From Parapristionchus giblindavisi (taxonomy: Eukaryota; Nematoda; Chromadorea; Rhabditida; Diplogasteridae): DNA of 64,000 nucleotides. Location: positions 1 to 64,000 of the forward strand of contig CALSFV010000080.1 of NCBI GenBank assembly GCA_943737045.1, written 5' to 3'. How positions within the stretch are numbered: the stretch's first letter is position 1; each line of letters begins with the position of its first letter. This document shows positions 26,501 to 35,939 of this stretch, in pieces. The translations under genes and the position numbers were made by a program. The notes below the pieces were generated by a model. It was not told the DNA's origin. It made no database searches and saw only the letters and a list, made by a program, of their open reading frames with translations.

Positions 26501-29500
26501 ACAGCACAATCGTACTATATTAACAATAATAATAATTATAATAATAATAAAATTATTCGCGTCAAGCGATATTCGCTAGGTGGGGATGGAACGGGTAAAG
26601 TCATGACTATTCATACTCCACCATGTAGATCCGATGTAGATGTAAATTAACAGAATTGAATATAATTGTTTAGAGAGAATGCAAAATTTACGAAAGATGT
26701 TGAAAAGGTTTAGTTTTAAGGTTTAGCTTTTTTTGTTCATTGTGTCGTTCTATTTGACAATCAGCTAGAAGCCAATTTCACGGGCTATTGAAAGCAGGAT
26801 ATTTTAAAACTTCCCAAAAAAAATTCCCGCCCATCCCTGCAGTGCACATTTGCTCCTCTTTTAGGATATTACCCTGTTGATAGTTCATTCTATCTACTTG
26901 ACGGGCAAACCCTTAAATGCGATCAAGGAAGATGGATCGATGCTACGAATCCGGTATAAGGATGCATTTGCCAGTGATGCTGAAGGTTTTTATTCAGGGA
27001 AGTAATCCTCTGCAATGTATTCTTGGATGTGTTGTGCGTACATATGAAGTGACCAATGATAAATCAGAGCCCCTTAGCATAAACATTAACGGACAAATAA
27101 TTATCAAGTGCAGCAACGGTTGGTTTGCAATGAAGTACATTAATCTAAATTTGAAATTTCAGAACAAATGCTTGTGCCTTCTGAGAGAGAACTTTTAGGT
27201 CCTGAACATAAATACTTATGCGACGAAAGCGCTTCGGATATGGTATGCAAAAATAATATTTACAGTACCGTCCAAAAGTATACCAAAAAGTACATTTTTC
27301 GTCATAACTTTTTTCAAACTCAACCGATCATGTCCAGATTTTCAGGGATTAGTTTGAGAGAGTTTTTACGTGTTTTGGTTGAACTCTTACGGTAATATTA
27401 ATTTCTAATTTATCAAAAGTCGCAAAAGTGAGATTTTCGTTTTCTTCGATTTCTTCCGAGTTTCCCGATTCATTTCGCTACCAATGTGTGTTATATAATT
27501 TTAAAACCATGTCACGGTCTCTTGGGGGCAATATTCCACCGATATCCGAATGAGAATCCATTCGTCGTTGACGTCAGATGGGACTGTCCGCAGTCACCCT
27601 CTCACAGTATTTCCGGGTGTCTATTTCGACCATATTGTAATAATTCATTCAGTATAACGAAAACGAAGATGGGAGTTTTTCTCCATGTACGAATGCTTGT
27701 CTAGTCCCTCTACCTGGGGATCCTGGAGTACCTTCATCGATCAAAGCCGTATAAATATAAATATTTTTTTGAAAATTGTTGTATTGAAATTGGCTAGGTT
27801 GGTACTCCTTCACATCCCTTCCTCAATGTGCCAATAGCACTCTATAAACAGAATTATAAGCTTGTTCTTCACAAGGACATCGTTACTGTGTCATGCAAAA
27901 ATGCTGGTATGATCTAAGTATTTAAAATTGACAATGATGGATATGATAATCAGATGAAACATTCACCAATGATCCATCGACGAGTTCACTCAAAATGTAT
28001 TGCAATGCTGCCACTGGTCAATATCACGATTCCAAAACCGATGAGCTGATGTACCCAACTAATGCCCTTCCATCATGCGGAATGGCGGATAATGTAAGAT
28101 ATTCATTGCCTTCAGTATGTGTACTTTTTTTCTGCGACATCAAACATTCACTTTTTTCTCAAGTCATTACGCGTTAAAAATTCTATTCATCAAGATTCTA
28201 ATAATTTTAAGACTCCAATTCAGTAAGATTCGTGGGTTGAGCCACTGGAGGACATAGATCTCACCAATTTGGCTCAAATTTTTTTTGGATGTTGGTCCAT
28301 TGGCTATGTAAGAAAAACTCGCTATATGAGAGGAATCGCGAGAAAATCGACTGTTTCGGAGGGTCCGCGGACATAGAAATTTCGACCCCCTGAAAAATTC
28401 AGATTAAGTACTTTGAACGATGCTCTATCGAACTGCGTTGGCCGAATTTGCATATCTGCTCTCATTTTCGAGTAGCGGTAGGTCAAAGTTGGCAGGTACG
28501 GTATTTTTGGCTCGAGTGTGCGTCAGAAAAATGATCATAACTCCGTTCAAAATAATGATAGACAATTTTTCAAAAAAAGCATCGAAAGAGGAGATCTTGG
28601 GCACCATTTCCCAGTTGATGACGTCATTTTTCGACCATGCGCCGGTGCTGAGCGGTCGGTTTTATGAAAAAGTGACGTAACTTTCCAAATCGGAAAAAGT
28701 GCACTTTACTTCTATGCGCGTTTTGTTGCACCCATATGTGTCTAAAAATGACCCACGTTTCAGAGGATTTCCGAAATGGAAAAAAAAGCGTTGATTTTAG
28801 TGACGCGACCTCGGCTTATTCCTTTATTTAGTGACGCGACCTCGGCTTATTCCTTTATCAAGAAACAGCAAAGGAGCTAAAATGACTCAAAAACATCCGA
28901 AAAAACATTACGAGCTCAAAATACCCATATATGACAGTTATTTGAAACACAAAATCACCAAGTTTCGAAAAATTTGAAAAAATCCATATTTTGCTTTTCC
29001 ACGTGGAAAAAACGTTTCAGTAATGTTAATTAATCTTTATAATATTTCTTATAATGTTTTTGAACATTTATGTTTTTGGAAGTGAAAGCTTACCTGCTCT
29101 TAGAGCCGAGATTTCCGCCATCGAGATTACACGCGCGCGCCCCAACTCAGCGCGACTCAGGGAGGGCAACGGGTACGAATTTTTGCTATTTCACGGTCGC
29201 AGTGATAAATCTTTAAACCCTTCCCCCAATCACTTTTCGCATTTCGTTTACAATCGTTTAGGTCTAGATCGACGCAAAAACACTTAAATTATTGCGCGTA
29301 ACTGGGAACAGCGAACAAAATAGTCGAAATAGAATTGAAAAGGCCAGAAACTTGCGAGTGTTTTATACTTTTAGCGCGGGAAGAGCATTTCGCTAGCGCG
29401 GAAGGTCGCTGAACGCCACAAAATGAACGTTTTCCAGCTCAGAATGACTCAAAACAACTTGTTTCATCATTCTTAGCACGAAAAACTCCTTGGAACACGT

Positions 29501-32500
29501 TTTCTGTGTCTGTAAAAATCAGCAAAAGATTTGGATCGAACCGGGGTTCGAACCCGCTCGGTGTTTTTAGGTACCTCTTTACATGTGTGTTCAACAACTA
29601 CAAAGTGTTCGAGTGCAAAACAAATATGTCAAAGAATAAAATTATTAAAAGAGAGGTGGATGGGGATGGGGGGAAGGTGCGAGATCAATTGATTTACTAA
29701 ACACAGTAATAGTAATAGTAACATAGTAACATGATACAACGGATGTCTTTGTAATATGTTATCTCAGTGTTAATTGTTTTGAATTATGACTTATTTCTCT
29801 AATAAATGTATCTTTTCTAACATTAGTTTTGACATTGTACTTCATCATTCCTTGAAGAGAGAGAAAGAGAAAGGGAGAGAGAGAGAGAGAGAGAGAGCGA
29901 GGAAGGTTTGGGGGGGGGGGGCTCACACTCGTTCTTTGATGTTCAAATGGAACTCTGTTCGCTCAGTTTTCTAACATCTCCATTTCGTGTAGTTGCCAGA
30001 TGTTAGTCTAACTTCTCCTTTTTCCTCTCCCTGTCTGTTCACGAAAGAGCGTGTGGGAGTGAGAGAGCGGATGATGAGCAGTCGCGCGGAGTTGGGGCGC
30101 GCGCGTGTAATCTCGATGGCGGAAATCTCGGCTCTAAAAGCAGGTAGGCCTTCACTTCCAAAAACATAAATGTTCAAAAACATTATAAGAAATATTATAA
30201 AGATTAATTAACATTACTGAATCGTTTTTTCCACGTGGAAAAGCAAAATATGGTTTTTTTTCAAATTTTTCGGAACTTGGTGATTTTGTGTTTCAAATAA
30301 TTGTCATATATGGGTTTTTTGAGCTCGTAATGTTTTTTCGGATGTTTTTGAGTCATTTTAGCTCCTTTGCTGTTTCTTGATAAAGGAATAAGCCGAGGTC
30401 GCGTCACTAAATAAAGGAATGAGCCGAGGTCGCGTCACTAAAATCAACGCTTTTTTTCCATTTCGGAAATCCTCTGAAACTTGGGTCATTTTTAGACATA
30501 TATGGGTGCAACAAAACGCGCATAGAAGAAAAGTGCACTTTTTCCGATTAGGAAAGTTACGTCACTTTTTTCATAAAACCGACCGCCCCGCACCGGCGCA
30601 TGGTCGAGAAATGACGTCATCAACTGGGAAATGGTGCCCAAGATCTCCTCTTTCGATGCTTTTTTTTTGAAAAATTGTCTATCATTATTTTGCACGGAGT
30701 TATGATCATTTTTCTGACGCACACTCGAGCCAAAAATACCGTTCCTGCCAACTTTGACCTACCGCTACTCGAAAATGAGAGCAGATATGCAAATTCGGCC
30801 AACGCAGTTCGATAGAGCATCGTTCAAAGTACTTAATCTGAATTTTTCAGGGGGTCGAAATTTCTATGTCCGGGGGGTGGTCGAACCTCTGGCGATTCCT
30901 CTCATATGACAGACCGAATATCCGATCGTAAAATGTTTTTTTACCTCCTCAAAATATTCTACATTTAATTAAAAATTTAAAACAATAAACGGCAGCCCAA
31001 TTTTTTTCCAAACCCTTCAAGTTTGTACTCATATTGAACAACTTTTATGTTGAGCATTTTGTCTGAAACTCATGTGCAAGAGAAATACATGAACCAAGAT
31101 TTATTAGATCCAAATAGTTTTGATCGCTTACACCTTGAGCACAAATAACTTTCATAGAATACGACATGACATAACATAACATAATTTATCAGGGGTCGCA
31201 TAGTTGCGCTGATCAGGCGTTAGGGTGTTCATTCGTCATCAGTTAGGCTCCACCAGCGTTGTCCAATTCTCTTCGTAATCTCGTTCCTCCATCTTTCAAG
31301 CGGTCTTCCTTGTCCTCTGTTGGATAATTGATCTTATGGTATCCAAACTGTTAATCTCCTTGTCCATCGATTATCATCCATAGTCCTTATCTTTTTGGCC
31401 CAGTTCAGCTTTCTTTTCTTCGCTTCTTCCATACAGTCCATCACTCCTGTTTCTCTCCGAACATGGTCATTGGTCCATCGATCCTTCCAAGCAACTCCTA
31501 CCATACGACGTTCCATCTTTCTTTGGGCGACCCTCAGTTCATTCTTATCGGACTCTCTCATCACCCAACATTTACTTCCATAGAGAACAGTCGACATAAT
31601 ACACGCGTTGAAAGCCCTTTTCCTGATCTATCTGTCTACAGTGGGATGCTTTAATAGGTGTCCGATGTTCCTCCATCCACATTGAACTCTTCTCTTGATC
31701 TCATAAGAGGGTTGTAGAGGTAAGCTTATCCAGCTGCCCAGGTATTTCGCGCCTTGCTTGTATTCGAAGCGGTATCCATCATCCAACTCAATCGGTTCTC
31801 GGTTTGTGGCACTAGATGTCAACAACGTTGTTTTCCCAGGATGAACTTCGAGTCCAACAGGGGCCACTACATCTATTACTTTAAGGAGCATTCGTTTCAA
31901 GTCGACTCGGTTCTTTGCAATCAGGAGAATGTCATCTGCGTACGCCAAGCTTGTGAGTCGAACTCCATTCACATTCAGTCCTGTATTCTCCCAATCGATT
32001 GTGTCAAGTGCCATTCGTAAAACACAGTTGAACAGCTTCGGAGAGATGGTGTCTCCTTGTTTCACTCCCCTTCGTACGTCCACTTGAACTGCACTTTCGT
32101 TGACTTGTATCTTTGTAATCGTTCCTTCATAGAATCTCTTCAGAAGGTCAATGAGGGAAGAGTGGATGCCTTGAATTGAAAGTGATTGCCAAACAGCTGG
32201 CCATTCCACCCGATCGAAAGAATTTCTGAAGTCGATCAATGCCATATGAAGGGGTATCTTGTATTCAGTAGTTTTCTCGATCAATTGATGGACTGCGTGG
32301 ATATGTGGATATGATCGATCGTAGAATACCCTGGTCGGAAGCCGGCCTGACTGTAGTCCTCTGCATCTTCTAATTGACTGGTAATCCTGTTGAGTACAGC
32401 CTTTGTCGCAACTTTACAGATGACGCTGAGAAGGCTTATAGGACGATAATTCCCGATGTCGTTTGAGTCGCCACCTTTGTGCAGCAGCGTTACACGTGAT

Positions 32501-35019
32501 GTCAGTAGATCGGGCGGAATCTGTTCTCCATCGATGATACCATTCAGCATAAGAGTGATAAGAGGGGTTATTACAGCCTCAGAGATGAGGAGCATGTCGG
32601 GCTTGACTCCATCTGCACCAGCGGAATGACCGGATTTCAGGGTTCCGATAGCATGTGCTATTTCTTCCTTCAGGAATGGTGGTAAGGGATCTTCTGACGA
32701 AGGGATGGCACATGGTAATGGCACGGTTGGATTGTAGAGATCCTCGTAAAATTTCCGCACCGTGTGTTCTGTGTAGGATTGAGAAGCCGTCATCGATACT
32801 GGTTCATTGAAGAGCATTCGCCGTTTGGTCATTCCTTCTTCCTTTGTCAATCTGGATACACTCCTACCCTTTCTTATGGCCTCCAGCAGTTGGTCCTCCT
32901 TTCTCCTCCGAATATCTTCAATTAAATTCGCGCGGGCCGCCTTACAACACTGTACGTACTCCACAGCAGTACGAGGGTCTCCTTTCAGCTGATGCCTCCT
33001 TTCCAAAAGCTTCTGTGTCCTTAGCGAGATTTTCCTCCTTTCCTCCTTTTCCTTCCAACAGTCGAGCGCAGTGATCTCGGTGAGGGCGACAATGGACTGA
33101 TAAGCCGTATTCGCATCATTAGGTATGGGTATCGAAAGATCACTCAATACATTTGCATTCCTCCTGTAGGCTTGTCGATCGAACTCTTTCCTTGGTCTTC
33201 TCTCCTTCATCCACCTTCTCCTAACTCCAACATCCAACTCGAGACGAATCATTCTATGATCACTATCGCATTCGAAGAGGTTGATAACATGACAAATTGT
33301 TACCGGTGCAGATCTTGGCCCAATAATAAAATCTGGTGTTTCGTAATTCCGTTTGGGCTTCTCCAAGTCCACCGTCTAGCCATCCTTGTCTTGAACCACG
33401 TATTCCATATTCTCATTCCATTTCTCGTACAGAATTCAACCACTCTTCTTCCTCTATCATTCATGTCTGCATAAGTGAAGTGTCCAACGATTTCTTCCAC
33501 TCCTCCTTCTCTCTTCACTCGAGCGTTCAGGTCACCGATGACGAAAGTTCGGTAACCAGCTGGGCAGTCACGCATGGACTCCTCCACTGTGTCGATGACT
33601 TCATCGTAATCGACATCGGTCGAATTGGAGGTTGGTGCATAGACAACGATTAAGTGCAGTTTGAGGGTTGATAACTGGACTACTGCAACCCTTCGACTTA
33701 TACCTGCAAACTTAATCGAGCTGGAAAGCCTATCTCTCACGGCAAAGGCAACACCATGATGGGCTTGATTGCCTCCACTATAGTAAAGAGTGGAAAAAGA
33801 AAGCGGTAAACAGACCGATTCGCGGCCAGCAATTCGAGATTCTGTCAGACAAACGACATCGAATGAGATCTTGGACAGCGCACGATCGAATTCTTCCTTG
33901 CGAGTCCTCGTAGAGAGTGAGCGAACGTTGATGTTGCCGATGACGAACGGCAGCCGACAGCCCATAGCGGTGGATCACCCCTGCCGCACCACTGGCACTT
34001 GGGGTTAGAAGCTGGGTGGAGAGACGAGGGAGAAGATATTTCAGATTTCAGATATTTCAGAAGAGATTTCAGCCGCTCGCCGCTCTCTATATACGACGTA
34101 GAATACGACCATGTATGTAGAATATGTACCAACATTAAAAATGACGTGCTCGGAAAGGTTTTACTTTCGCTATATGTTTTACATAAAAAATATTTTACTT
34201 TCGGTCTAATCAAAATTGGCTGAAAACCCATAGAAGAAAATAGAAAAAAAACTGATGTCTTTCTTTTCTACATCTTCAATATGATTCCAAAATGAGCGGG
34301 ATGTCGATCGAATTTTTCATTATTTCACCTCATTCAATGCGGCATTTTTCGCTCTTTAAAATGAAGCAAAAATTAGGCTACCGTTTTTTAAAGGTTTTAT
34401 TAAATTTAGAAAATTTTGAGGAGGTAAAAACCAGTTTGCGATCGGATTTCCGCGCCGACCTATATTGAGTTTTGTTGTCCAGGCATATTATTTAATTAAT
34501 TTAATTGATGGAATTAAAAGACGTAACATTGAACCTGGGTCGCTCCACTTTTTTTTGGTGAAAATCGAGTTTTTAAATTGGAGACCCCGCCACATCTCTG
34601 TTTCAATGACCCGCCTCAAAAAAATACCCATTTGTAATAGGGCGCCATGGGGGTATCCACAAAAAATTGAGCTAAATCGTTGAGGTCGATGTCCGGCACT
34701 TCCTGGAATCTTACTGATCCGGTGTCTTAAATTTAATACTATTACAGCCAGCATCGACGGATGACTGTCCTTCTTTCGCTGAGACATCAGAAGTGACAGT
34801 TCATAGACAAGCTTGTGCTGATTCACGAGACATCGATGGATGTCGAGTATTTGTAGTCTGCACTGATTGTAAGATCTACATCCAGTCGTTATTTGGTTCT
34901 AATTAATTAATATTTCAGCGGGAAAAGTTGTTTCATCATGGGAGTGTAAGAGCGATGGATCATGGCTCAATCTTCAAGATCTATCAACCTCCCCCACTAT
35001 CCCACAGCCGTCATGCTAA
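8751..35019 (+). CDS. Gene 2: 23-exon secreted mosaic protein (CCP-like and TSP1 modules), 956 aa
   Basis: Chained exons: 8751-8796, 9158-9297, 9523-9584, 9962-10004, 11263-11299, 11373-11588, 13083-13159, 13390-13562, 14043-14217, 14786-14919, 15689-15899, 15960-16096, 16554-16764, 16825-16961, 17033-17228, 25633-25747, 26865-26953, 26998-27118, 27163-27242, 27798-27906, 27954-28093, 34748-34868, 34919-35019. Every junction is phase-compatible and the total is 2871 nt (956 codons plus TAA). The chain rests on two long introns, 17229-25632 (minisatellite, Tc1, repeats) and 28094-34747 (RTE). The join at 17228/25633 continues a Thr-rich linker (TTTT then ATTTVARCPG), which supports one gene, but two adjacent genes remain possible. 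The start is the ATG of a hydrophobic signal peptide just below a promoter block conserved in gene 3. Predicted extracellular; function unknown. Confidence 0.6.
8885..9045. mobile_element. Short MITE in gene 2 intron 1
   Basis: Inverted ends GCCGGCGCAGAATCTAAAGG and CCTTTAGATTCTATGCCGGC. The matching intron of gene 3 lacks it. A related MITE lies at 36664-36780. Confidence 0.75.
9695..9775. repeat. Hairpin in gene 2 intron 3
   Basis: Inverted segments around GACCTGTGAAGTGTTATATT and AATATATCAATTCTCAGGTC. Similar elements lie at 40250-40330 (gene 3) and 62345-62460 (gene 5 intron). Confidence 0.5.
10165..11065. mobile_element. Foldback element in gene 2 intron 4, with a nested inverted repeat
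   Basis: Arms pair TTTGCGTAAGAGTCG (10181) with CGACTCTTACGCAAA (11041) and extend inward past the GGCTCCAGTGGTCC / GGGACCACTGGAGCC segments. A second inverted repeat lies inside (about 10552-10780, CACTATATCGAGG stem). Gene 3's intron 4 is only 129 bp and lacks it. Another copy is at 47490-47960. Confidence 0.8.
11605..12757 (-). mobile_element. 5'-truncated LINE (CR1/Jockey-like) in gene 2 intron 6
   Basis: The minus-strand frame 12761-11874 begins at the reverse-transcriptase catalytic motif (IFADDIKLY) and runs through QNKCTVLYIG and YASPVWSPSSKGL, the usual C-terminal RT/thumb region. The 3' end is an A/T-rich TAAATAAA-type tail at about 11605-11640. The gene 3 intron is the empty site: GCTTTGACTT is followed directly by GATGCACTAATTTG at about 41505. 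The insertion is therefore defined almost to the base and postdates the gene 2/3 duplication. Confidence 0.88.
13083..17228 (+). CDS. Gene 2 block B: Thr-rich linker plus four TSP1/partner module pairs
   Basis: Nine exons. 13083-13159 is a Thr/Pro-rich linker, probably O-glycosylated. 13390-13562 is the longer TSP1 variant, with the insert HCDEKGAN before VCGSC. 14043-14217 is its partner. Three further pairs follow: 14786-14919 with 15689-15899, 15960-16096 with 16554-16764, and 16825-16961 with 17033-17228. TSP1 exons end in phase 2 and partner exons in phase 0, so each pair is a symmetric cassette that can duplicate without breaking the frame. Partner exons end in ST-rich tails. The intact copy at 14043 is the reference that exposes the frameshift in gene 1. 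Confidence 0.85.
13589..13670. repeat. Small inverted repeat in gene 2 intron 8
   Basis: CAAAGCAG...GTATCTTCATATTCA faces TGAATATGAAGATAC...CTGCTTTG. A second perfect-looking stem (CCCCCTAAATACAA / TTGTATTTAAGGGGG) lies at about 13781-13813. Confidence 0.7.
15106..15519. mobile_element. MITE in gene 2 intron 10
   Basis: Ends ACAAGGGAATGCCCTGAG and CTCAGGGCATTCCCTTGT, with about 50-bp terminal inverted repeats. No coding content. Confidence 0.8.
16156..16505. mobile_element. MITE in gene 2 intron 12
   Basis: Inverted ends GCATGATGCGCTGTAAGCAA and TTGCTTACAGCGATGCATGC, plus an inner repeat of AATACAAGGGTTTGAA and TTTCAAACCCTTGTATT. Confidence 0.75.
17370..17411. repeat. 12-bp stem hairpin just before the minisatellite
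   Basis: GCTTTATGGTGT and ACACCATAAAGC flank an 18-nt loop (17382-17399), ending 29 bp before the array. Possibly the end of a degenerate MITE. Confidence 0.7.
17441..21520. repeat. 14-bp minisatellite, about 291 copies, inside gene 2 intron 15
   Basis: Unit GAATCTGAATCAAT repeated without a single indel for 4,080 bp. Two point variants recur: CTG to CGG at (C position) 18019, 18033, 18551, 18663, 18873, 18929, 19097, 19111, 19405, 19419, 19643, 19881, 19951, 20133, 20147, 20371, 20567, 20623, 21001, 21127, 21393, 21463; and CTG to TTG at 18187, 19265, 19573, 20301. All are in exact 14-bp register. TGA occurs in all three + frames through each cycle, so the array is non-coding there. Confidence 0.99.
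21785..22620 (-). mobile_element. Tc1-like transposase remnant
   Basis: The left end is TA-CAGTGGTGGCCAG. On the minus strand 22436-22475 reads VVWSDESTFN, the block around the second catalytic Asp of Tc1-like transposases, followed by VRRPVG. The frame is broken elsewhere, and the right end stops at the GA-repeat start of the next repeat. The + strand frame at 22327 is its shadow. Confidence 0.75.
22636..23693 (+). repeat. 1-kb interspersed repeat R1, copy A
   Basis: Starts at a GA tract and a run of G, and ends near CTCGCGATTCCTCTCATATAG. Contains two direct copies of GGAATAAGCCGAGGTCGCG. Nearly identical copies lie at 29860-30912 (same strand) and 28308-29160 (opposite strand). No protein recognised; superfamily unknown. 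Confidence 0.8.
23697..25345. mobile_element. Second palindromic Tc1-like element
   Basis: Arms 23697-24240 and about 24850-25345 are inverted; each begins in TTTGGTTTTTTCGCCATA and carries the N-terminal transposase region. The centre keeps a middle transposase piece (ISEKNRKAW near 24360). The right end is ACTG followed by TA; the left end is clipped by R1 copy A. Same architecture as 6170-7998 but clearly diverged from it. Confidence 0.8.
24609..24816. mobile_element. MITE nested in the Tc1 palindrome
   Basis: Ends CTCTGGTATTTTGCCACTTA and TAAGTGGCAAAATACCAGAG, with repeated TTTAAGTAGACTTTAAG internally. The 7320-7360 homologue (CCCCTGGTTC) is the empty site, so TG is duplicated on insertion. 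Relatives lie at 36167-36374, about 4450-4496 and 59710-62170. Confidence 0.85.
25346..25366. repeat. (TA)n microsatellite
   Basis: Pure TA run directly at the end of the Tc1 palindrome, possibly an expanded TA target site. A poly-T tract follows. Confidence 0.8.
25633..35019 (+). CDS. Gene 2 block C: four CCP-like modules, terminal
   Basis: Eight exons form four two-exon modules, each split by a phase-1 intron after a Cys-x-x-Gly-type motif (ITCKKG, IKCSNG, VSCKNAG, VVCTDS). Module 1 runs 25633-25747 plus 26865-26953, with ARCPGIS, ITC, LKCDQGRW and, across the next exon, PLQC. This matches the C-C-C-W-C spacing of a CCP/sushi module. The last exon pair is 34748-34868 and 34919-35019, ending PQPSC then TAA. 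Module 3 appears to lack the first Cys. If the long-intron joins are wrong, this block is the 3' end of a separate gene whose first exon I cannot see; no signal-peptide exon is evident just upstream of 25633. Confidence 0.7.
25748..26864. other. Gene 2 intron 16
   Basis: No mobile element recognised. An AAT-type microsatellite lies at about 26520-26550. Small open frames here have no splice or homology support. Confidence 0.4.
27266..27645 (+). mobile_element. Solo Tc1-like terminal segment in gene 2 intron 19
   Basis: ACAGTACCGTCCAAAAG start, then the TTTTTTCAAACTCAACCGAT block shared with both Tc1 palindromes. It stops after about 380 bp, so only one arm survives. Confidence 0.7.
28308..29160 (-). 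repeat. R1 repeat, copy C (inverted)
   Basis: Reverse complement of most of copy A, from TTACATAGCC at one end to the GAGTTGGGGCGCGC region at the other. It lacks the GA/G tract. Confidence 0.8.
29161..29859. other. Spacer between R1 copies, no gene seen
   Basis: Lies in gene 2 intron 21. Contains an isolated box-B-like GGTTCGAACCC at about 29544 without a matching box A. Confidence 0.4.
29860..30912 (+). repeat. R1 repeat, copy B
   Basis: Same order as copy A, including the GA tract and the G run. Similarity ends abruptly at CTCTCATAT, where the TIR element at 30917 begins. Confidence 0.8.
30917..34447. mobile_element. Non-autonomous TIR element carrying an inserted RTE
   Basis: Left (30920-31000) TCCGATCG...TTTTTACCTCCTCAAAAT and right (34369-34447) ATTTTGAGGAGGTAAAAA...CGATCGGA are inverted copies. 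Between them lies the RTE retrotransposon, so the DNA element was probably a short MITE before the RTE landed in it. Confidence 0.6.
31165..33985 (-). mobile_element. RTE-type non-LTR retrotransposon, nearly complete but frameshifted
   Basis: Read on the minus strand: an apurinic endonuclease domain (33965-33300; NVRSLSTRTRKEEF, LTESRIAG, VVYAPTS, IGDLNAR), then reverse transcriptase (33372-32281; GNYRPISLL, QAGFRPGYST) continuing in another frame (32284-31628; GVKQGDTISPKLF, LAYADDILLI), then the C-terminal region (31597-31334; TVLYGSKCW). Three frame breaks, near 33330, 32283 and 31610, make it inactive. The 3' end is a short tandem tail (TTATG-type on the minus strand) at about 31165-31185. 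The domain order and single-ORF layout match the RTE clade. Confidence 0.9.
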
Positions 35020-35080
35020 ACATTAATTCTGTTCACTACTTATAGAATAAATAGTGTTTCGCAGATGCGAAAATCTTTTC

Positions 35081-35300
35081 TGACCATATAAAATACACTT
35101 GTTTATTTGGGACGAGAGTAGCCAGAAACAGCCGCAATGTGCTTCTATGTTTAGAGAGAGAGAGCACAAGTGAGATAGTACGTAGATCAGAGTGAGGGGG
35201 AAGGAAGGGAGGGAAACGTGGGAGAGGATCGATAAAATATTTCTCTGTTTAGTTATATAATTAGTTCTTTTTATACGAGTTCTTTTTATACGACAATAGG
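35081..35300. mobile_element. MITE of the GTATAAAATACACTTG family
   Basis: Starts ATATAAAATACACTTGTTTA, closely matching the nested insert at 7011-7271; contains a GA tract. Confidence 0.5.
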
Positions 35301-35559
35301 AACAATACAAGTTTGGATACTGATTGTAAGCGGTAATAAGCGATTTACCCCAAATAAATAAATCTATCAAATTCGGATTCCAGAATACTCAGAAAAATAG
35401 TGTAAAAATGAACCTGTACTTCTGTACACGCAGAGAAAAAACACTTATTGGTGGTTTGAATCCTTAAAGAAGGGGGACCAGGAGAATTAGGGTGTACTAT
35501 TGTCATGGCTAACGTGGGAGGTGGGAAGTGACACTCTATTCTCTATTAGAATTGAGAGA

Positions 35560-35620
35560 TTGGCGTGTAGCTCATTGGTTAGTAGTCGGCGCCACGCGGG
35601 TTCGATTCCCGTTTGCAATT
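35560..35620 (+). ncRNA. tRNA-like relic with pol III A and B boxes
   Basis: TAGCTCATTGGTTAGTAG (A box and D arm) and GGTTCGATTCC (exact B box) lie 31 bp apart from start to start, about 15 bp too close for a full tRNA, so the anticodon arm is missing. The T stem pairs (CGGG/CCCG). It may be a tRNA pseudogene or a tRNA-derived SINE head; no tail repeat was seen. Confidence 0.55.
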
Positions 35621-35939
35621 TTCAATACATTTGTCTTTCATATGTGAAATTGCGCGCGTTCCCAGAGGACATCTTGGGGTAATAACGAACTATGAGATCG
35701 AATTACGGTATTCCAGTGCACCTATAATTTTAGAGAAAATTGTTTTTGGATACAATGATATGTGATCTATAGTTTTGCCTGGCCAGTTTTGTCACGAAAA
35801 AACTCGTGGCTCCCTTCTTTAATAACCTCGAAAAGAGCTGGCACTAAGGAGGTGATCGATAGTTCCAAGATGCAAATCTCGATGGCACTGATGTTGCAAT
35901 GTCGTAAGGGGCCAGAGAACTGTGGTACGTCACCTTCAA

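Noticed and set aside
29544..29554. GGTTCGAACCC as a tRNA gene
   Set aside because: Isolated B-box-like sequence without an A box or any cloverleaf around it.
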